Source: Rhodococcoides kyotonense (GTDB taxonomy: Bacteria; Actinomycetota; Actinomycetes; Mycobacteriales; Mycobacteriaceae). From it: a stretch of DNA of 59,851 bases. The first letter of the stretch is position 1. Each line of letters opens with the position of its first letter. The stretch is taken from positions 113,144-172,994 of the forward strand of contig NZ_LVHI01000041.1 of assembly GCF_001645385.1 (NCBI RefSeq). Reading direction: 5' to 3'. The notes under the pieces were generated by a model that ran no database searches, was not told the origin of the DNA, and worked only from the letters and a program-made list of their open reading frames with translations. Positions 13,501 through 19,152 of this stretch are shown piece after piece. The position numbers and the translations under genes were made by a program.

Positions 13501-15762
13501 TTCACGGAACGCCGCGGCGGTCTCGGCAGGCAGGGCCTCACCGATCACGAAGACGTGGCGCAGCGATCCGCAGGTGCCGATCGGCGCGTTCGCGACGAAC
13601 ACCGTCAGCATCGACGGCACGAAGTCGGTGATCGTGACCCCGTGTTCGGCGATCTTGTCGGCGACGTAGATCGGGTCGCGGTGGCCGTCGGGGGTCGCGA
13701 GCACCATCGACGCACCCACCTGCAGCGGCAGGAAGAACCCCCACAGCGAGACGTCGAACGTCGTCGCCGTCTTCTGCAGGTACACGTCCGACGGCTCGAG
13801 ACCGTACTCGGAACGCATCCACTGCAACTGGTTGTCGATGGCCTCGTGCGTGACGGCTACGCCCTTGGGACGACCCGTCGAACCCGACGTGTAGATGACG
13901 TAGGCGACGTTGTCGAGCCGCACCGGGCCGAGGCGGTCCGCGTCGGTGACGCGGGTGGCGTCGAGCGCGTCGTAGTCCAGGCGGTCGACCTCGAGCACGT
14001 CGATACCTGCCGGGAGGTCCACCTCGTCGTACGACGTGACCAGTACGCACAGCGGATTCGCCGACTCGAGGATGTACGCGGTGCGCTCGGCCGGGTGGTC
14101 CGGATCGATCGGAACCCATGCGCCACCGGCCTCCACGATGGCGTACATCGCGACGACGAGGTCGAGCGACCGTCGAATCGACAGTCCGACAAGAGTTTCC
14201 GGACCGACACCCATCTCGACGAGCCGGCGCGCCACTGCGCTGACGCGCGCGCCGAGTTGGCCGTACGTGAGCGACGACTGCTCGTAGATCAGCGCGGTGG
14301 CGTCAGGATCCATGTCGACACGAGCATGGAAGTCCGACAGCAGGGTTCGCTGCTCGACCGGGTGGTCGGATGCGTTGAAGGCGTCGACGACGAGCGCCTT
14401 TTCGGCAGCCGTGGTGACGTCGAGGTCCCACACGCGGCTCGATGGATCCGACGCGACGAAGCGGTCGAGGAACTCGACGAACCGTTCGTGGTTACGCGCG
14501 GACTCCTCGGCCGAGTACAGGTTCGGGTTCGACTCGAAGTCGATGTGCGTCGTCTGTCCACCGACGCTCTGGTACAGGTTGAGGCCGAAGTCCTCGATCA
14601 GGCCGGTGGACAGGATGTTGATGCCGCCCACCATCGATCCGAGGCGCACCTCGGTGAAGAACAGCATGATGTTGACCCACGGGCCGAAGAACGACGCCTG
14701 GCCGCTCGCCCCGCCTGCGTCGCGCCGAATGTCCTCATGACGGTAACGCTGGTGACGAAGCGCGCCGGACACCTCGGTTGTGACCTTAGTCAAGAGCTCT
14801 TCGACAGACGTGTCCCGCGCCACCGTCAAGCGCAGCGGTACGACGTTGGACACCATGCCGCCGGAGCGGCGGAGGACCGCTGTGGTGCGCGCGGTGACCG
14901 GAAGGCTCAGTACGACGTCCTCGCGGCCGGTCATGTGGGCGAGGTAGCTGGCGAACGCCGCGATGACGACGGTGGCCATCGTGGATTCGGTCGCCGCCGT
15001 CAGTTCCTCGAAGCGGGTGACCGTGTTGTCGCCGAGCGCCGCGGTGTCGATCTGGCTGATCGCAGCCGGAGGCGCCGTGCGACCGGCGATGCTGGTTGCC
15101 TCCTCGATGCCCGCGATGCGATCGGCCCAGTACTGGCGATCGGTCTCGAAGCGAGAGGAGTCCCGGTACGCGGCGTCGATCTCGTAGACCTTCTTCAGGT
15201 CCGACGACTGATTGGGCTTCGGTTCGACCTTCTCGACCTCGGCCGTGTAGAGCTCGGCGACGCGGTTCATGAACGTGACCGAACCGAACCCGTCGAGCAC
15301 GACGTGGTGGACACGGTTGAACCAGAAGTAGCGGTCGGTGTCCAGGTGCAGGACCGTCGCCGCGATCAGACGGTCGTGCAGGATGTCGATCGGCGCGCTG
15401 TAGTCGGCCCGCATCCACTCGTGGGCGGCGCGCTCCGGATCGTCCTCCTCCCGGAGATCGACGTAACCGAGCGGCGCGTCGAGGGTCGGGTCGACGAACT
15501 GACGGGGCTCGGTATCGACCTCGACGATGCGGATGTAGCCGGACTGCATCTCGAGGGCAGCCGCGGCGGACGAGCGACGAAGCAGGTCTAGATCGAGGTC
15601 ACCGCGAAGCTCGACGTACTGGGCGATGTTGGCCGGTACGGAGGGATCGACATGTTGGGCGAACCACATTCCGAGCTGTGCCGGAGAAAGAGGGAACGAC
15701 GAGTGTGCCCCGAGCCTTTCGGATTCGCCATCGGTCGATCCTCCCAAACCTAGCGGGTTCAA
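1..15762 (-). CDS. Multimodular non-ribosomal peptide synthetase, 3' end missing
   Basis: This frame is open on the minus strand from 15762 to the left edge (5254 codons), so the C-terminus lies outside the window. I place the start at a TTG (15760-15762): an in-frame TGA lies 8 codons upstream and a GAGAGG ribosome site ends 6 bases before the TTG. Domains in order are C1-A1-T1, C2-A2-T2, C3-A3-T3, C4-A4-T4-E and C5-A5(partial). Phosphopantetheine serines sit near residues 1013, 2068, 3126 and 4190. T1-T3 carry GGNS; T4, before the epimerase, carries GGDS. Every C/E domain keeps HHxxxDG. Motifs checked at widely spaced points fall in one frame, so no frameshift is seen. The cytosolic enzyme would build a peptide of at least five residues, the fourth D-configured. 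The product is unknown. No MbtH-like protein or tailoring gene lies nearby on this side. Confidence 0.95.
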   Translation of the reverse strand, partial: MNPLGLGGSTDGESERLGAHSSFPLSPAQLGMWFAQHVDPSVPANIAQYVELRGDLDLDLLRRSSAAAALEMQSGYIRIVEVDTEPRQFVDPTLDAPLGYVDLREEDDPERAAHEWMRADYSAPIDILHDRLIAATVLHLDTDRYFWFNRVHHVVLDGFGSVTFMNRVAELYTAEVEKVEPKPNQSSDLKKVYEIDAAYRDSSRFETDRQYWADRIAGIEEATSIAGRTAPPAAISQIDTAALGDNTVTRFEELTAATESTMATVVIAAFASYLAHMTGREDVVLSLPVTARTTAVLRRSGGMVSNVVPLRLTVARDTSVEELLTKVTTEVSGALRHQRYRHEDIRRDAGGASGQASFFGPWVNIMLFFTEVRLGSMVGGINILSTGLIEDFGLNLYQSVGGQTTHIDFESNPNLYSAEESARNHERFVEFLDRFVASDPSSRVWDLDVTTAAEKALVVDAFNASDHPVEQRTLLSDFHARVDMDPDATALIYEQSSLTYGQLGARVSAVARRLVEMGVGPETLVGLSIRRSLDLVVAMYAIVEAGGAWVPIDPDHPAERTAYILESANPLCVLVTSYDEVDLPAGIDVLEVDRLDYDALDATRVTDADRLGPVRLDNVAYVIYTSGSTGRPKGVAVTHEAIDNQLQWMRSEYGLEPSDVYLQKTATTFDVSLWGFFLPLQVGASMVLATPDGHRDPIYVADKIAEHGVTITDFVPSMLTVFVANAPIGTCGSLRHVFVIGEALPAETAAAFRELSPAGLHNLYGPTEAAVSVTYYESGIQDVRTVPIGVPEWNVKAYVLDASLRPTPIGEPGELFLAGVQLARGYVGRPDLSSDRFVANPFSENGTRMYRTGDLVKWRADGNIDYIGRTDFQVKFRGQRIELGEIETVLLAHEDISQAVTLVVPTATGDQLVAYVVAAPGRNVDPSDATEFASHALPSYMVPASVMVLESLPLNTSGKLDRKALPEPVFASAKEYRAPQSHVEYVVAGVFEDVLGATRVGLDEDFFELGGNSLIATQLVTRVGTALGIRIGVRELFEAPTVGALAARAESAMEQGTSGPELVAGPRPDLVPLSLAQQRMWFLNRFDPDTAAYNLPFMVRLTGRVDEKALSTAFADVVTRHETLRTVYPLVDDSPQQVVLRTEDAFTGLSATRVDESELTSKLIDLARESFDVSIEVPFRIALFQLAEDSFVLAMVLHHIAADGSSFSPLARDIMVAYEARTNGRVPGWAPLPVQYADYALWQRAMLGSESDVASLSAQQIEFWVRTLDELPDQLDLPSDRPRPAVATNAGAKSRFVVDARIHQGLAEVARTHQASLFMVVQAAYAVLLSRLSGTTDIAIGAPIAGRAHEKLDDIIGMFVNTLVLRAHVEPNASFDELLDQVRNTNLSAFAHADIPFERLVEVLNPARSRARHPLFQVALSLDAARQNDIGFAGLRASASELDVPIAKFDLQLWLTEHQDESGRPDRIEAVFEYATDLFDAATIEGFADRFLRILDAIVADASVPVGAMDILDADELDALTSVHGGEVPSHRTLPEFLEAGVTANPDGVAVYASGDELTYRELDDITDRYARYLIDRGIGAETIVALAFPRSMEMVVSMWAVAKTGAAWVPVDPEYPVDRVRHMLTDSGAAVGITSSERIHELPDTCEWWAVDDPAFERGVEQYTNGAVTDAERIAPLHLDNPAYVIYTSGSTGLPKGVAVTHRGLSGLVDQSRELYRVTPESRFLHVISPSFDPSVLEWALTASAGATLVVAPPSVIGGPELHRLFADTGVTHAIITPAVLGSMDPSGLDSLELLSVGGEASAQDLVSRWARGRRFFNAYGPTETTIVSTRGELFAGEPITVGGPVPGVSALILDARLQPVPVGVAGELYLAGDAVARGYYKRAGLTSDRFVADPFGPTGTRMYRTGDVVRWTKDFAIEYVGRSDFQVKVRGFRIELGEIDAALETFPAVTFAATLGHELQSGQTALVSYVHGSDEIDKAELLEHVGRMLPSYMVPSVVMVLDEVPLTPIGKLDRRALPEPEVGISFRTFRAPTTPIEETVATVFSDVLGAPVVGLDDDFFELGGNSLVATQVVARLGAALDAQVPVRAIFESPTVAQLAVRVEQEAGRGARVALARGERPSRIPLSLAQQRMWFLNRFDTESATYNLPIALRLTGVLDVPALQVAILDVIDRHESLRTLFPDSADGPHQVVLDAAQIVPNLMPIDTTVAELQRAIRQLASTGFDVTADVPLRARLFEISPTEHVLTMVVHHISADGWSMGPLARDVMVAYAARTEWESPAWAPLPVQYADYTLWQRATLGSEDDPTSLISEQVDYWKSTLDGLPDQLDLPTDRPRPARQSFGGGTVDFEIEPRVHRGLLDVGRERNASLFMVVHAALAVLLSRLSGTEDIAVGTPVAGRGEQALDDVVGMFVNTLVLRTEVDGHESFNDLLAHAREAALGAFAHSDIPFERLVEVLNPSRSTARHPLFQVMLSFENLGPTHLDLPALSIDSVDLDAAVAKFDLQLTLTERLTPSGQADGLSAEFTFATDLFDQATVSSFADRFLYVLDAVIEDSAVRVGDIELFDAVERGLILKSWNNTAHALDAGATVLDAFDAQVAARPDATAVVFEGTVLSFAEFDARVNRLARYLISEGVGPERTVAVAMRRSTEMLVALYAVLRSGAAYVPVDPDQPAERNQYILGTAGVSVALSTSRDEVAFEHVAVDRLPLEGFSAGAVSDVDRMQPLRASNAAYVLFTSGSTGRPKGVAVSHAAVVNQVSWLVAEYGLGVDDVVLQKTPFTFDVSVWELFGAPASGARLVIAEPDGHRDPQYLVAVVESEGVTATSFVPSVLSEFVSAIAPGGCSTLRAVLVAGEALPVSVVGAAAAALPGAGIHNLYGPTEFTVHATSRPVAGVAGWNISGVSVPMGSPVWNSRVLVLDSRLRPVPIGVAGELYLAGEQVARGYFGRADLTADRFVASMFDDGARMYRTGDLVRWTAAGELEYLGRTDFQVKLRGLRIELGEIESALVAQDSVSAAVVLVRSEQLVAYVVPAAGATVDSGVLQSVVARSLPSYMVPSAFVVLDTLPVGASGKLDRNALPEPVFEARAFRAPTTLVEEIVAGVFADVLGLDRVGLDDDFFELGGNSLIATQVVSRVGSALNARVPVRVLFEASTVESLAARAESHVGGEGRAALVAGPRPDHVPLSLAQQRMWFLNRFDTESAVNNLPVAIRMSGSLDVSALQAAVGDVLDRHESLRTVYPETDGVAAQVILPTEKAVPVLTPVAIAEDELMPRIAAIVATGFDVTTEVPLHAELFELSATEYVLVFVAHHISADGWSMGPLTRDVMLAYAARTVGEAPGWSPLPIQYADFTLWQRSVLGDENDPASLIAAQADYWKTALYDLPEELVLPFDRPRPAVQSFDGGTSRFFVDAELHRELVALARTTGTTLFMVMHSALAVLLARLSGTSDIAIGTPIAGRGEAELDDVIGMFVNTLVLRSDVDASKGFVDLLQANRDTDLKAFGHADIPFERLVEILNPERSTARHPLFQVALSFQNFPETSFELPGLKVSAVDFDIDVAKFDLSLLLSEHTDSTGAKTGISAEFTYAASLFDHDTVEKFARRFVRILRGVVDTPERPVGDLTILEDDEYEWLTHVHGDDVTHGGTLPEIFTRGVEINPDGVAVRVDGRSVTYRELDAESSRIARVLIDRGAGPDSIVALSFPRSYEMVLSVWAVAKAGAAHLPVDPTYPVGRVEHMLGDSGALFGITSSEFSAHLPTATEWIEIDDPAFADTVAEQSDAPITDADRLAPLAIDHAAYMIYTSGSTGLPKGVVVTHSGLGGVLDAATDLYHLDSDSRFLHICSPSFDPSVLEWMAAFSEGATLVVVPASIIGGEDLADLLKTEQVTHTIITPAVLGTVDPTGVDSLKVASVGGDVTTPDLLARWAVGRKYYNGYGPTETTIISTFAELRPGMPITVGRPIHGMSALVLDARMNPVPVGAAGELYLAGGALARGYHERRDLTSTRFVANPYGAPGARMYRTGDIVRWTFGSDAVLEDPAAVNIEFVGRSDFQIKIRGFRVELGEIDTALVQHDSVSFAATVGHEQANGTMALVAYVLPARDAVVDVDELSAFVARSLPAHMVPAAIVVLDQVPLTPVGKLDRAALPAPVFEQQAFRAAGNEVEWIIAEVFADVLGVEQVSVDESFFALGGDSIVSIQLVSRARARGISFTPRDVFERRSVAGLAEVATVLGDAEEREVVAELPGGGVGLLALTPIMHSIVDGPGGFSRFAQSVAVTLPTGIERELLERSITAVVDHHDVLRAVLERAEGGEWTFHTREPGTCDVDGMITRVELDASISDDDLLARAEHELDAAKDRLDPESGCMLEFVWFDFVSDVDETPRPGILLIVAHHFVVDGVSWRILLPDLAIAWGQAAADQNVALAPVGTSMRRWAHGLVDAAHDSAREAEVTWWTEVLAGSDPMLGSRRFDPTVDTLSTTDRVDVELSETVTEATLTTVPARFNGGVNDGLLAALVLALTEFRARRGVELPEALVKLEGHGREESIVPGADLSRTVGWFTSAYPVRFDVRGIDVAAALAAGPSMGAVVKAVKEQLLAVPDKGMGYGLLRYINGETSHVLESASAAPQVSFNYLGRVSTEGISEELTGGAWLPNRLLADVGAPGDPDMPANATIDINSAVVDTADGPRLTASFTYPQGVLSRSDVEEFAALWSDALGALAEHVAGPDAGGLTPSDISLVPVSQRDIDVWESGFAGVSDIWSLAPLQSGLLFHALIATQSLDVYTMRVLLELTGDVDADRLRGASQALLDRYPNLRTAFVQNADGTSVQLVLDSVTVPWRELDLSDRPADAREAEFEAVRARDKAEHFELTSAPLMRFTLVKMAEGDYRFLVSSHHLLLDGWSSPLLMRDLLALYALRGDASALPRVRSYRNFLAWVAEQDASVSRQKWAETLDGVEEPTMLSSVDQNRAVSADADELSLDLSPSLSSALQSSAARLGVTLNTMVQAAWGILLGRTLGSDDVVFGATVSGRPAGLAGVESMVGLFINTLPIRVRVDGHESVESLLTRLQGEQADLLDHHYVSLGEIQRDAKIGALFDTLTVFESYPVDEAGLAEQAKNIDGMSVAGVALEDATHYPLTLLIAVDSQVHLKLKYLTDVFGAADVASMMGKLERIFQAIAADQAQPVGDIDLIDDAERVLLAGVNDTARVVDSAATLVSLFDAQVAASPDAVALVFEGESLSYAEFDARANRVARYLISRGVG
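1561..6237 (-). other. NRPS module 4 with epimerase (C4-A4-T4-E)
   Basis: C4 carries HHISADGWS near residue 3310. The A4 pocket read by eye is D-P-L-I-S-G-G-I-I. T4 reads ALGGDSIVSIQ, the GGDS form typical of carrier domains that feed an epimerase. The epimerase follows with HHFVVDGVSW near residue 4384, and its downstream half includes a YGLLRYI segment. The fourth residue of the peptide should therefore be D-configured. Confidence 0.88.
6238..9411 (-). other. NRPS module 3 (C3-A3-T3)
   Basis: C3 carries HHISADGWS near residue 2251. The A3 pocket read by eye is D-V-W-S-L-A-L-V-H. The A3 core, roughly 7100-8080, prefers G-ending codons (GTG, GCG, TCG, GGG), whereas the flanking modules prefer C-ending ones. 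This suggests the adenylation core was exchanged by recombination. T3 carries GGNS, serine near residue 3126. Confidence 0.85.
9412..12570 (-). other. NRPS module 2 (C2-A2-T2)
   Basis: C2 begins at PLSLAQQRMWFLN and carries HHIAADG near residue 1198, a usual LCL elongation pattern. The A2 pocket read by eye is D-P-L-I-S-G-A-I-V. Proline at the second code position is uncommon, and the same D-P-L-I-S-G pattern appears in module 4, so modules 2 and 4 may load related residues. T2 carries GGNS with its serine near residue 2068. Confidence 0.85.
12571..15762 (-). other. NRPS module 1 (C1-A1-T1)
   Basis: The protein opens with a condensation domain whose active motif reads HHVVLDGFG near residue 150. 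Together with its flanking sequence it looks more like the EntF/DhbF type than the elongation C domains later in this protein, so it may accept an acyl or aryl group from a separate carrier protein (inference). A1 has the YTSGSTGRPKG loop. Reading the substrate pocket by eye against GrsA positions gives D-V-W-D-F-I-L-V-S, which I cannot match to an amino acid. T1 reads ELGGNSLIATQ with the attachment serine near residue 1013. Confidence 0.85.
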
Positions 15763-16181
15763 TCGAATCCTCTCTTCCCACTTTCACACGCCCCCAGCGA
15801 GAAGTCGGACGCACCGACTTTCCTTCTGGGCACCGAACACATCGATCTCGAAACAATGAAACTACGCATTTTGAACACAAACTGGCACCAGCACGGAGCC
15901 GATCGAAGTTACCCCTCGGTACATCTCTCGGCCAAGCCTTCACCGTTACACAGGACCGAGGACTTTGCCCACCTTCGCTGGGTACGACACTCGGCATCCG
16001 GCCGTCTCGGGCCAGCGGTTCGTGACACGTCACTAAAACGATGGTTCAGAATCCACATCCTTCGCTGAGCACCGGACCAATCTACAGGGCACACTCCCCC
16101 GTCATCCAAAACCGACGGGCTGTGGAAGTGGCACAGGTCATCGTGTTCCCGGACACGACGGAATCGAACCTCGCGGAACGC
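15763..16181. other. Intergenic region upstream of the NRPS
   Basis: This is the only gene-free stretch over 300 bases. It must hold the NRPS promoter on the minus strand. Apart from the small hairpin at 15802-15820 I see no gene, tRNA, repeat or clear iron box (TTAGG..CCTAA type). The short reading frames here have no coding character. Confidence 0.6.
15802..15820. promoter_or_regulatory. Perfect inverted repeat in the NRPS leader
   Basis: AAGTCGGACGCACCGACTT has perfect 7-base arms and a 5-base loop. It lies about 40 bases upstream of the NRPS TTG start, so it could be an operator or a leader hairpin. No T-tract follows, so it is not a classical terminator. The regulator is unknown. Confidence 0.4.
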
Positions 16182-16619
16182 TCACGCAGTGACATTCAAC
16201 GCGGCGGTGACCTTCGTTGCGCGGATCCGCACGACGAGTTCACCCGGGACTCCGTTGCGCCGACCGAACTCCTCGGCTCGGTCCCGGCCCATGTAGCGAC
16301 CGCCGATAGCCGTTGCCGACGCGAGCAGGTCCTGCGGGTCCTCGGAGGTCTCGGCGACACCCTGGATCTGCACGAACCCGTACGGCGGCTCCTCGAGGTC
16401 GACAGTCAACACGACACGTGGGTCCCTGGCGATGGCCTTTCCTTTGGCCGTTCCACTGCCGGTGTTGAACACGACCACGTCGTCGTCGACCACGAACCAG
16501 ACGGGAGCCACCAGGGGCCTGCCGTCGGGCGCCACCCAGCCGAGCTTGCCGGTTCTGGTGCCCGTCTCGAGGAACTCGCGGACCTCCGGGGTCAGAGAAC
16601 GGTCTGGTGGTGAGTCCAT
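16182..16619 (-). CDS. PPOX-class flavin/F420-dependent oxidoreductase
   Basis: The protein has 145 residues, the usual size for the pyridoxamine-5'-phosphate-oxidase-like split-barrel family common in actinobacteria. The N-terminal half reads LETGTRTGKLGWVAPDGRPLVAPVWFVVDD, the strand pattern of this fold. It is followed by a TAKGKAIARDPRV segment that usually contacts the cofactor phosphate. Members reduce small substrates with F420 or bind FMN or heme; which applies here cannot be read from sequence. The gene lies 9 bases downstream of a TetR gene on the same strand and is probably the last gene of the amidohydrolase-TetR-PPOX operon. Confidence 0.82.
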   Translation of the reverse strand: MDSPPDRSLTPEVREFLETGTRTGKLGWVAPDGRPLVAPVWFVVDDDVVVFNTGSGTAKGKAIARDPRVVLTVDLEEPPYGFVQIQGVAETSEDPQDLLASATAIGGRYMGRDRAEEFGRRNGVPGELVVRIRATKVTAALNVTA

Positions 16620-16628
16620 GGCGTGAGG

Positions 16629-17237
16629 CTACCGCCCACCACCGACAATTCGCCGTGCGATGTTCAGGTAGACCTCGGTCAGTTCGAGAGCCGAGAGCGG
16701 GCCGCCGGGCCGATACCAGCCCGCGACGCCGACACACATCGTCGTCACCGCGCGCGACGCGTCGGCCGGATGGTCGGCGTCTAACTCTCCTGACTCGATG
16801 CCTGCCAGCACGATGCCGTCGAGTTGCCGCTGCTGCTCGTCACGAAGCTGCACGTAGTGCGCCCGGTTCTCCGGATCGAGGCTCCTGATCTCGGTCGACC
16901 CGATGAACGCCTGGTCGCTCCGATACATGTGGAACAACAACAGCGACTCGACGACGGCGTCGAACCGCGCCGACGGCGACGAGCCCGCCTCGGCGTCGGC
17001 CTGCTTCGACCGAGCGAGGAGTTCGTCCATCGCGGCCGTCATCAGCCCGACGAGCAACGCCTGTTTCGACGGGTAGTGGTGATAGAGCCCCGGCACGGAC
17101 AACCCGGCGCGGCCGGCGATCTGCCGAACCGACGTTCCGTGATAACCCTGCTCGACGAACGCGCCGAGCGCGGCCGCGAGCGGTGCGGACAGCGTCGACC
17201 CCTCGTAGATGCGCCAGCTTCCCGGTGTAGTGGTCAC
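16629..17237 (-). CDS. TetR/AcrR-family transcriptional regulator
   Basis: The protein has 202 residues. The N-terminal helix-turn-helix reads FVEQGYHGTSVRQIAGRAGLSVPGLYHHYPSKQALL (about residues 27-62), which is diagnostic for TetR repressors. The C-terminal ligand-binding half contains LLLFHMYRSDQAFIGSTEIRSL, a pattern also seen in regulators of fatty-acid and CoA-ester catabolism. The ATG overlaps the amidohydrolase stop by 4 bases (17234-17237), so the two genes are translationally coupled. It probably represses its own operon; the effector is unknown. Confidence 0.9.
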   Translation of the reverse strand: MTTTPGSWRIYEGSTLSAPLAAALGAFVEQGYHGTSVRQIAGRAGLSVPGLYHHYPSKQALLVGLMTAAMDELLARSKQADAEAGSSPSARFDAVVESLLLFHMYRSDQAFIGSTEIRSLDPENRAHYVQLRDEQQRQLDGIVLAGIESGELDADHPADASRAVTTMCVGVAGWYRPGGPLSALELTEVYLNIARRIVGGGR

Positions 17238-18682
17238 AGCGACCTTCCGTCGAACGTGCAGACGCCGCCGCGGACCGTCGCCACGATCGGGACGGCACGC
17301 AGGTCTCGGTTGCCGAGGGAAGCCGGGTGCTCCGCCAGGAGCACCAGATCGGCGGATGCTCCGACCTCCACCGATGCGCGTCCACCCGATGCCGCTGCCA
17401 ACGCCGCGTCGAGCGGAAGTGCCTCATGGGGTTGCCACGGCGCACGCTCGTCGTCGGTACGCCACACCGCGTCGGCGATCGCATCGAGCGGAGAAGGCGG
17501 GCTGACCGGGGCGTCGGATCCGAAGACGACGTGCGCGCCCGACTTGTGCAACGACAGATAGGGGTAGGCGATCGATTCACGGCCGCTCCAGAGTTCGTCG
17601 GCGACCTCGCGATCGCTCATCGCATGCTGCGGTTGAACCGAAGCGGTCACGCCGTTCGCCGCGAATCGCGCGATGTCGGTGGGCATCACCTGCTGCGCAT
17701 GTTCGATGCGGCCACCGCACCCGACCGCGGCGAACGCGTCGAGCGCCAGTGTGTTCGCTCGATCACCGATCGCATGGATCGCGGGCACGATCCCACCACT
17801 CGCGGCCCGACGCATCAGCGTGACGAGATCCTCGGGCGTCTCCAACAGCAGTCCCGACCCCTCGCCGCCCGGGTAGGGATCGTGACAGCACGCCGTTCTG
17901 GTGTTGAGCGAACCGTCGAACATGACCTTGAGCGGACCGAGTGCGATCCCGTCGGCAACAGGGTCGCCGGTGTGCGCGCCGAGGGTCAGTTCGTGCCCCA
18001 GCCATTCGGCCCACACCGCGAACTGCACGTCGACTGCGGGGCGGGCGATCTCACTGCGCCGCGACCAGACGGTCCTGTTGTCGGCGTATTCGAAATCGGT
18101 GACGGCGGTGATGCCGCGCCTGGCCAGTTCGTCCGTGGCGGCCAGGGCCACACGATCGCTGTCGTCCGTGTCGACCAAGCGCTCGAGTGCGTTCAGCCCT
18201 TCCATGCAGTCGATGTCGCGCAGCACACCTGTCGGATGGTCGATGTGCAACTCCGCCAACAGGGCCGGGCTCAGCCACAGCGTGTGCAGGTCCATGCTGG
18301 TGATCGCTGCACGGCGACCGGGCAGCGCGTTCTGCAGCACGTCTTTGTGCGGCTCGTCGGGCCACAGCGCGTCGCGGAATCCCTGCGCGCGGAGAATGGA
18401 CGTGCCGTGGCGCTCGTTGGAACGGGCGAGAATGTCCACCAGATCGACGGCGGAGTCGGCACCGGAGACGTCGATGCGCGTCAGCGACGCCGCCCACTGT
18501 GTCAGATGCACATGACTGTCGACGAACGACGGAACCAGTGCTGCGCCGCCGCCGTCGAACACATCGCCTTCGATCGGACGCGACGACGCGACAGTCGCGG
18601 TCACCTCGGCGACGCGGCCGTCGACCGTCTGGACGTCGACGGCCGGCCCGCCCGGCGCGAGGACGACATTTCTGATCAGCAC
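17234..18682 (-). CDS. Amidohydrolase of the YtcJ/amidohydrolase-3 family
   Basis: The protein has 482 residues. The metal-binding N-terminal motif SHVHL is near residue 57, HAIGD and RIEHAQQV follow in the second half, and the conserved FGSDAPV is near residue 395. This order is typical of YtcJ-like metal-dependent amidohydrolases, which cleave C-N bonds in small amides or cyclic compounds. It heads an operon with TetR and PPOX genes and diverges from a thioesterase gene 41 bases away. No signal peptide is seen, so it should act in the cytosol. The natural substrate cannot be told. Confidence 0.88.
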   Translation of the reverse strand: MLIRNVVLAPGGPAVDVQTVDGRVAEVTATVASSRPIEGDVFDGGGAALVPSFVDSHVHLTQWAASLTRIDVSGADSAVDLVDILARSNERHGTSILRAQGFRDALWPDEPHKDVLQNALPGRRAAITSMDLHTLWLSPALLAELHIDHPTGVLRDIDCMEGLNALERLVDTDDSDRVALAATDELARRGITAVTDFEYADNRTVWSRRSEIARPAVDVQFAVWAEWLGHELTLGAHTGDPVADGIALGPLKVMFDGSLNTRTACCHDPYPGGEGSGLLLETPEDLVTLMRRAASGGIVPAIHAIGDRANTLALDAFAAVGCGGRIEHAQQVMPTDIARFAANGVTASVQPQHAMSDREVADELWSGRESIAYPYLSLHKSGAHVVFGSDAPVSPPSPLDAIADAVWRTDDERAPWQPHEALPLDAALAAASGGRASVEVGASADLVLLAEHPASLGNRDLRAVPIVATVRGGVCTFDGRSL

Positions 18683-18723
18683 ACCCGGACTCTAGAACAC
18701 CGAAGTCATGAGAACGTGTAGCG

Positions 18724-19152
18724 GTGACCGACGACAACGAGATCGGCTATCACGCGCGGGTCACCGTGCGCTGGTCCGACATGGACGCCTTCCACCACAT
18801 CAACCACGCGCGCATGGTGACTCTGCTGGAGGAAGCGCGCATCGAGTGGCTCCTGAGTGCAGGTGAGGCCAACGAGAGTCTGATCAAGAGCGCGTTGATC
18901 GCGAACGTGAACATCTCGTACAAGAAGCCGCTGCGGCATTCGGACAGCCCGCTCGACATCACGTTGTGGTTCGAGAGGGTGCGGTCGGTCGACTTCACGA
19001 TCGGCTACGAGGTCCGCGCCGCGGGCGCACCTGTGGGTTCGCCGCCTGCCGTCGTCGCGACCACTCAGATGGCGATGGTCGACGTCGGCTCGGAGTCGCT
19101 GCGCCGGATCACCGCAGACGAGAAGGCATACCTCGCACGGTGGACCCGCTAG
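18724..19152 (+). CDS. Acyl-CoA thioesterase, 4HBT hotdog fold
   Basis: The protein has 142 residues and starts at a GTG. The motif WSDMDAFHHINHARM (residues 17-31) matches the active-site region of 4-hydroxybenzoyl-CoA-type thioesterases, with Asp21 in the catalytic position. It should hydrolyse an acyl-CoA to free acid and CoA in the cytosol. Its stop codon overlaps the convergent acetoacetyl-CoA synthetase stop by 4 bases (19149-19152), so the two messages are antisense at their ends. Confidence 0.88.
   Translation: MTDDNEIGYHARVTVRWSDMDAFHHINHARMVTLLEEARIEWLLSAGEANESLIKSALIANVNISYKKPLRHSDSPLDITLWFERVRSVDFTIGYEVRAAGAPVGSPPAVVATTQMAMVDVGSESLRRITADEKAYLARWTR

Noticed and set aside
1..15762. 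Possible frameshift or split in the NRPS
   Set aside because: Start codon, T-domain serines at 12726, 9561, 6387 and 3195, and the A8 motif near 3720 all fall in the same frame down to the left edge.
15763..16181. Iron box suggesting a siderophore NRPS
   Set aside because: No TTAGG..CCTAA-type site was found; the siderophore idea rests only on the EntF-like first C domain and is not claimed.
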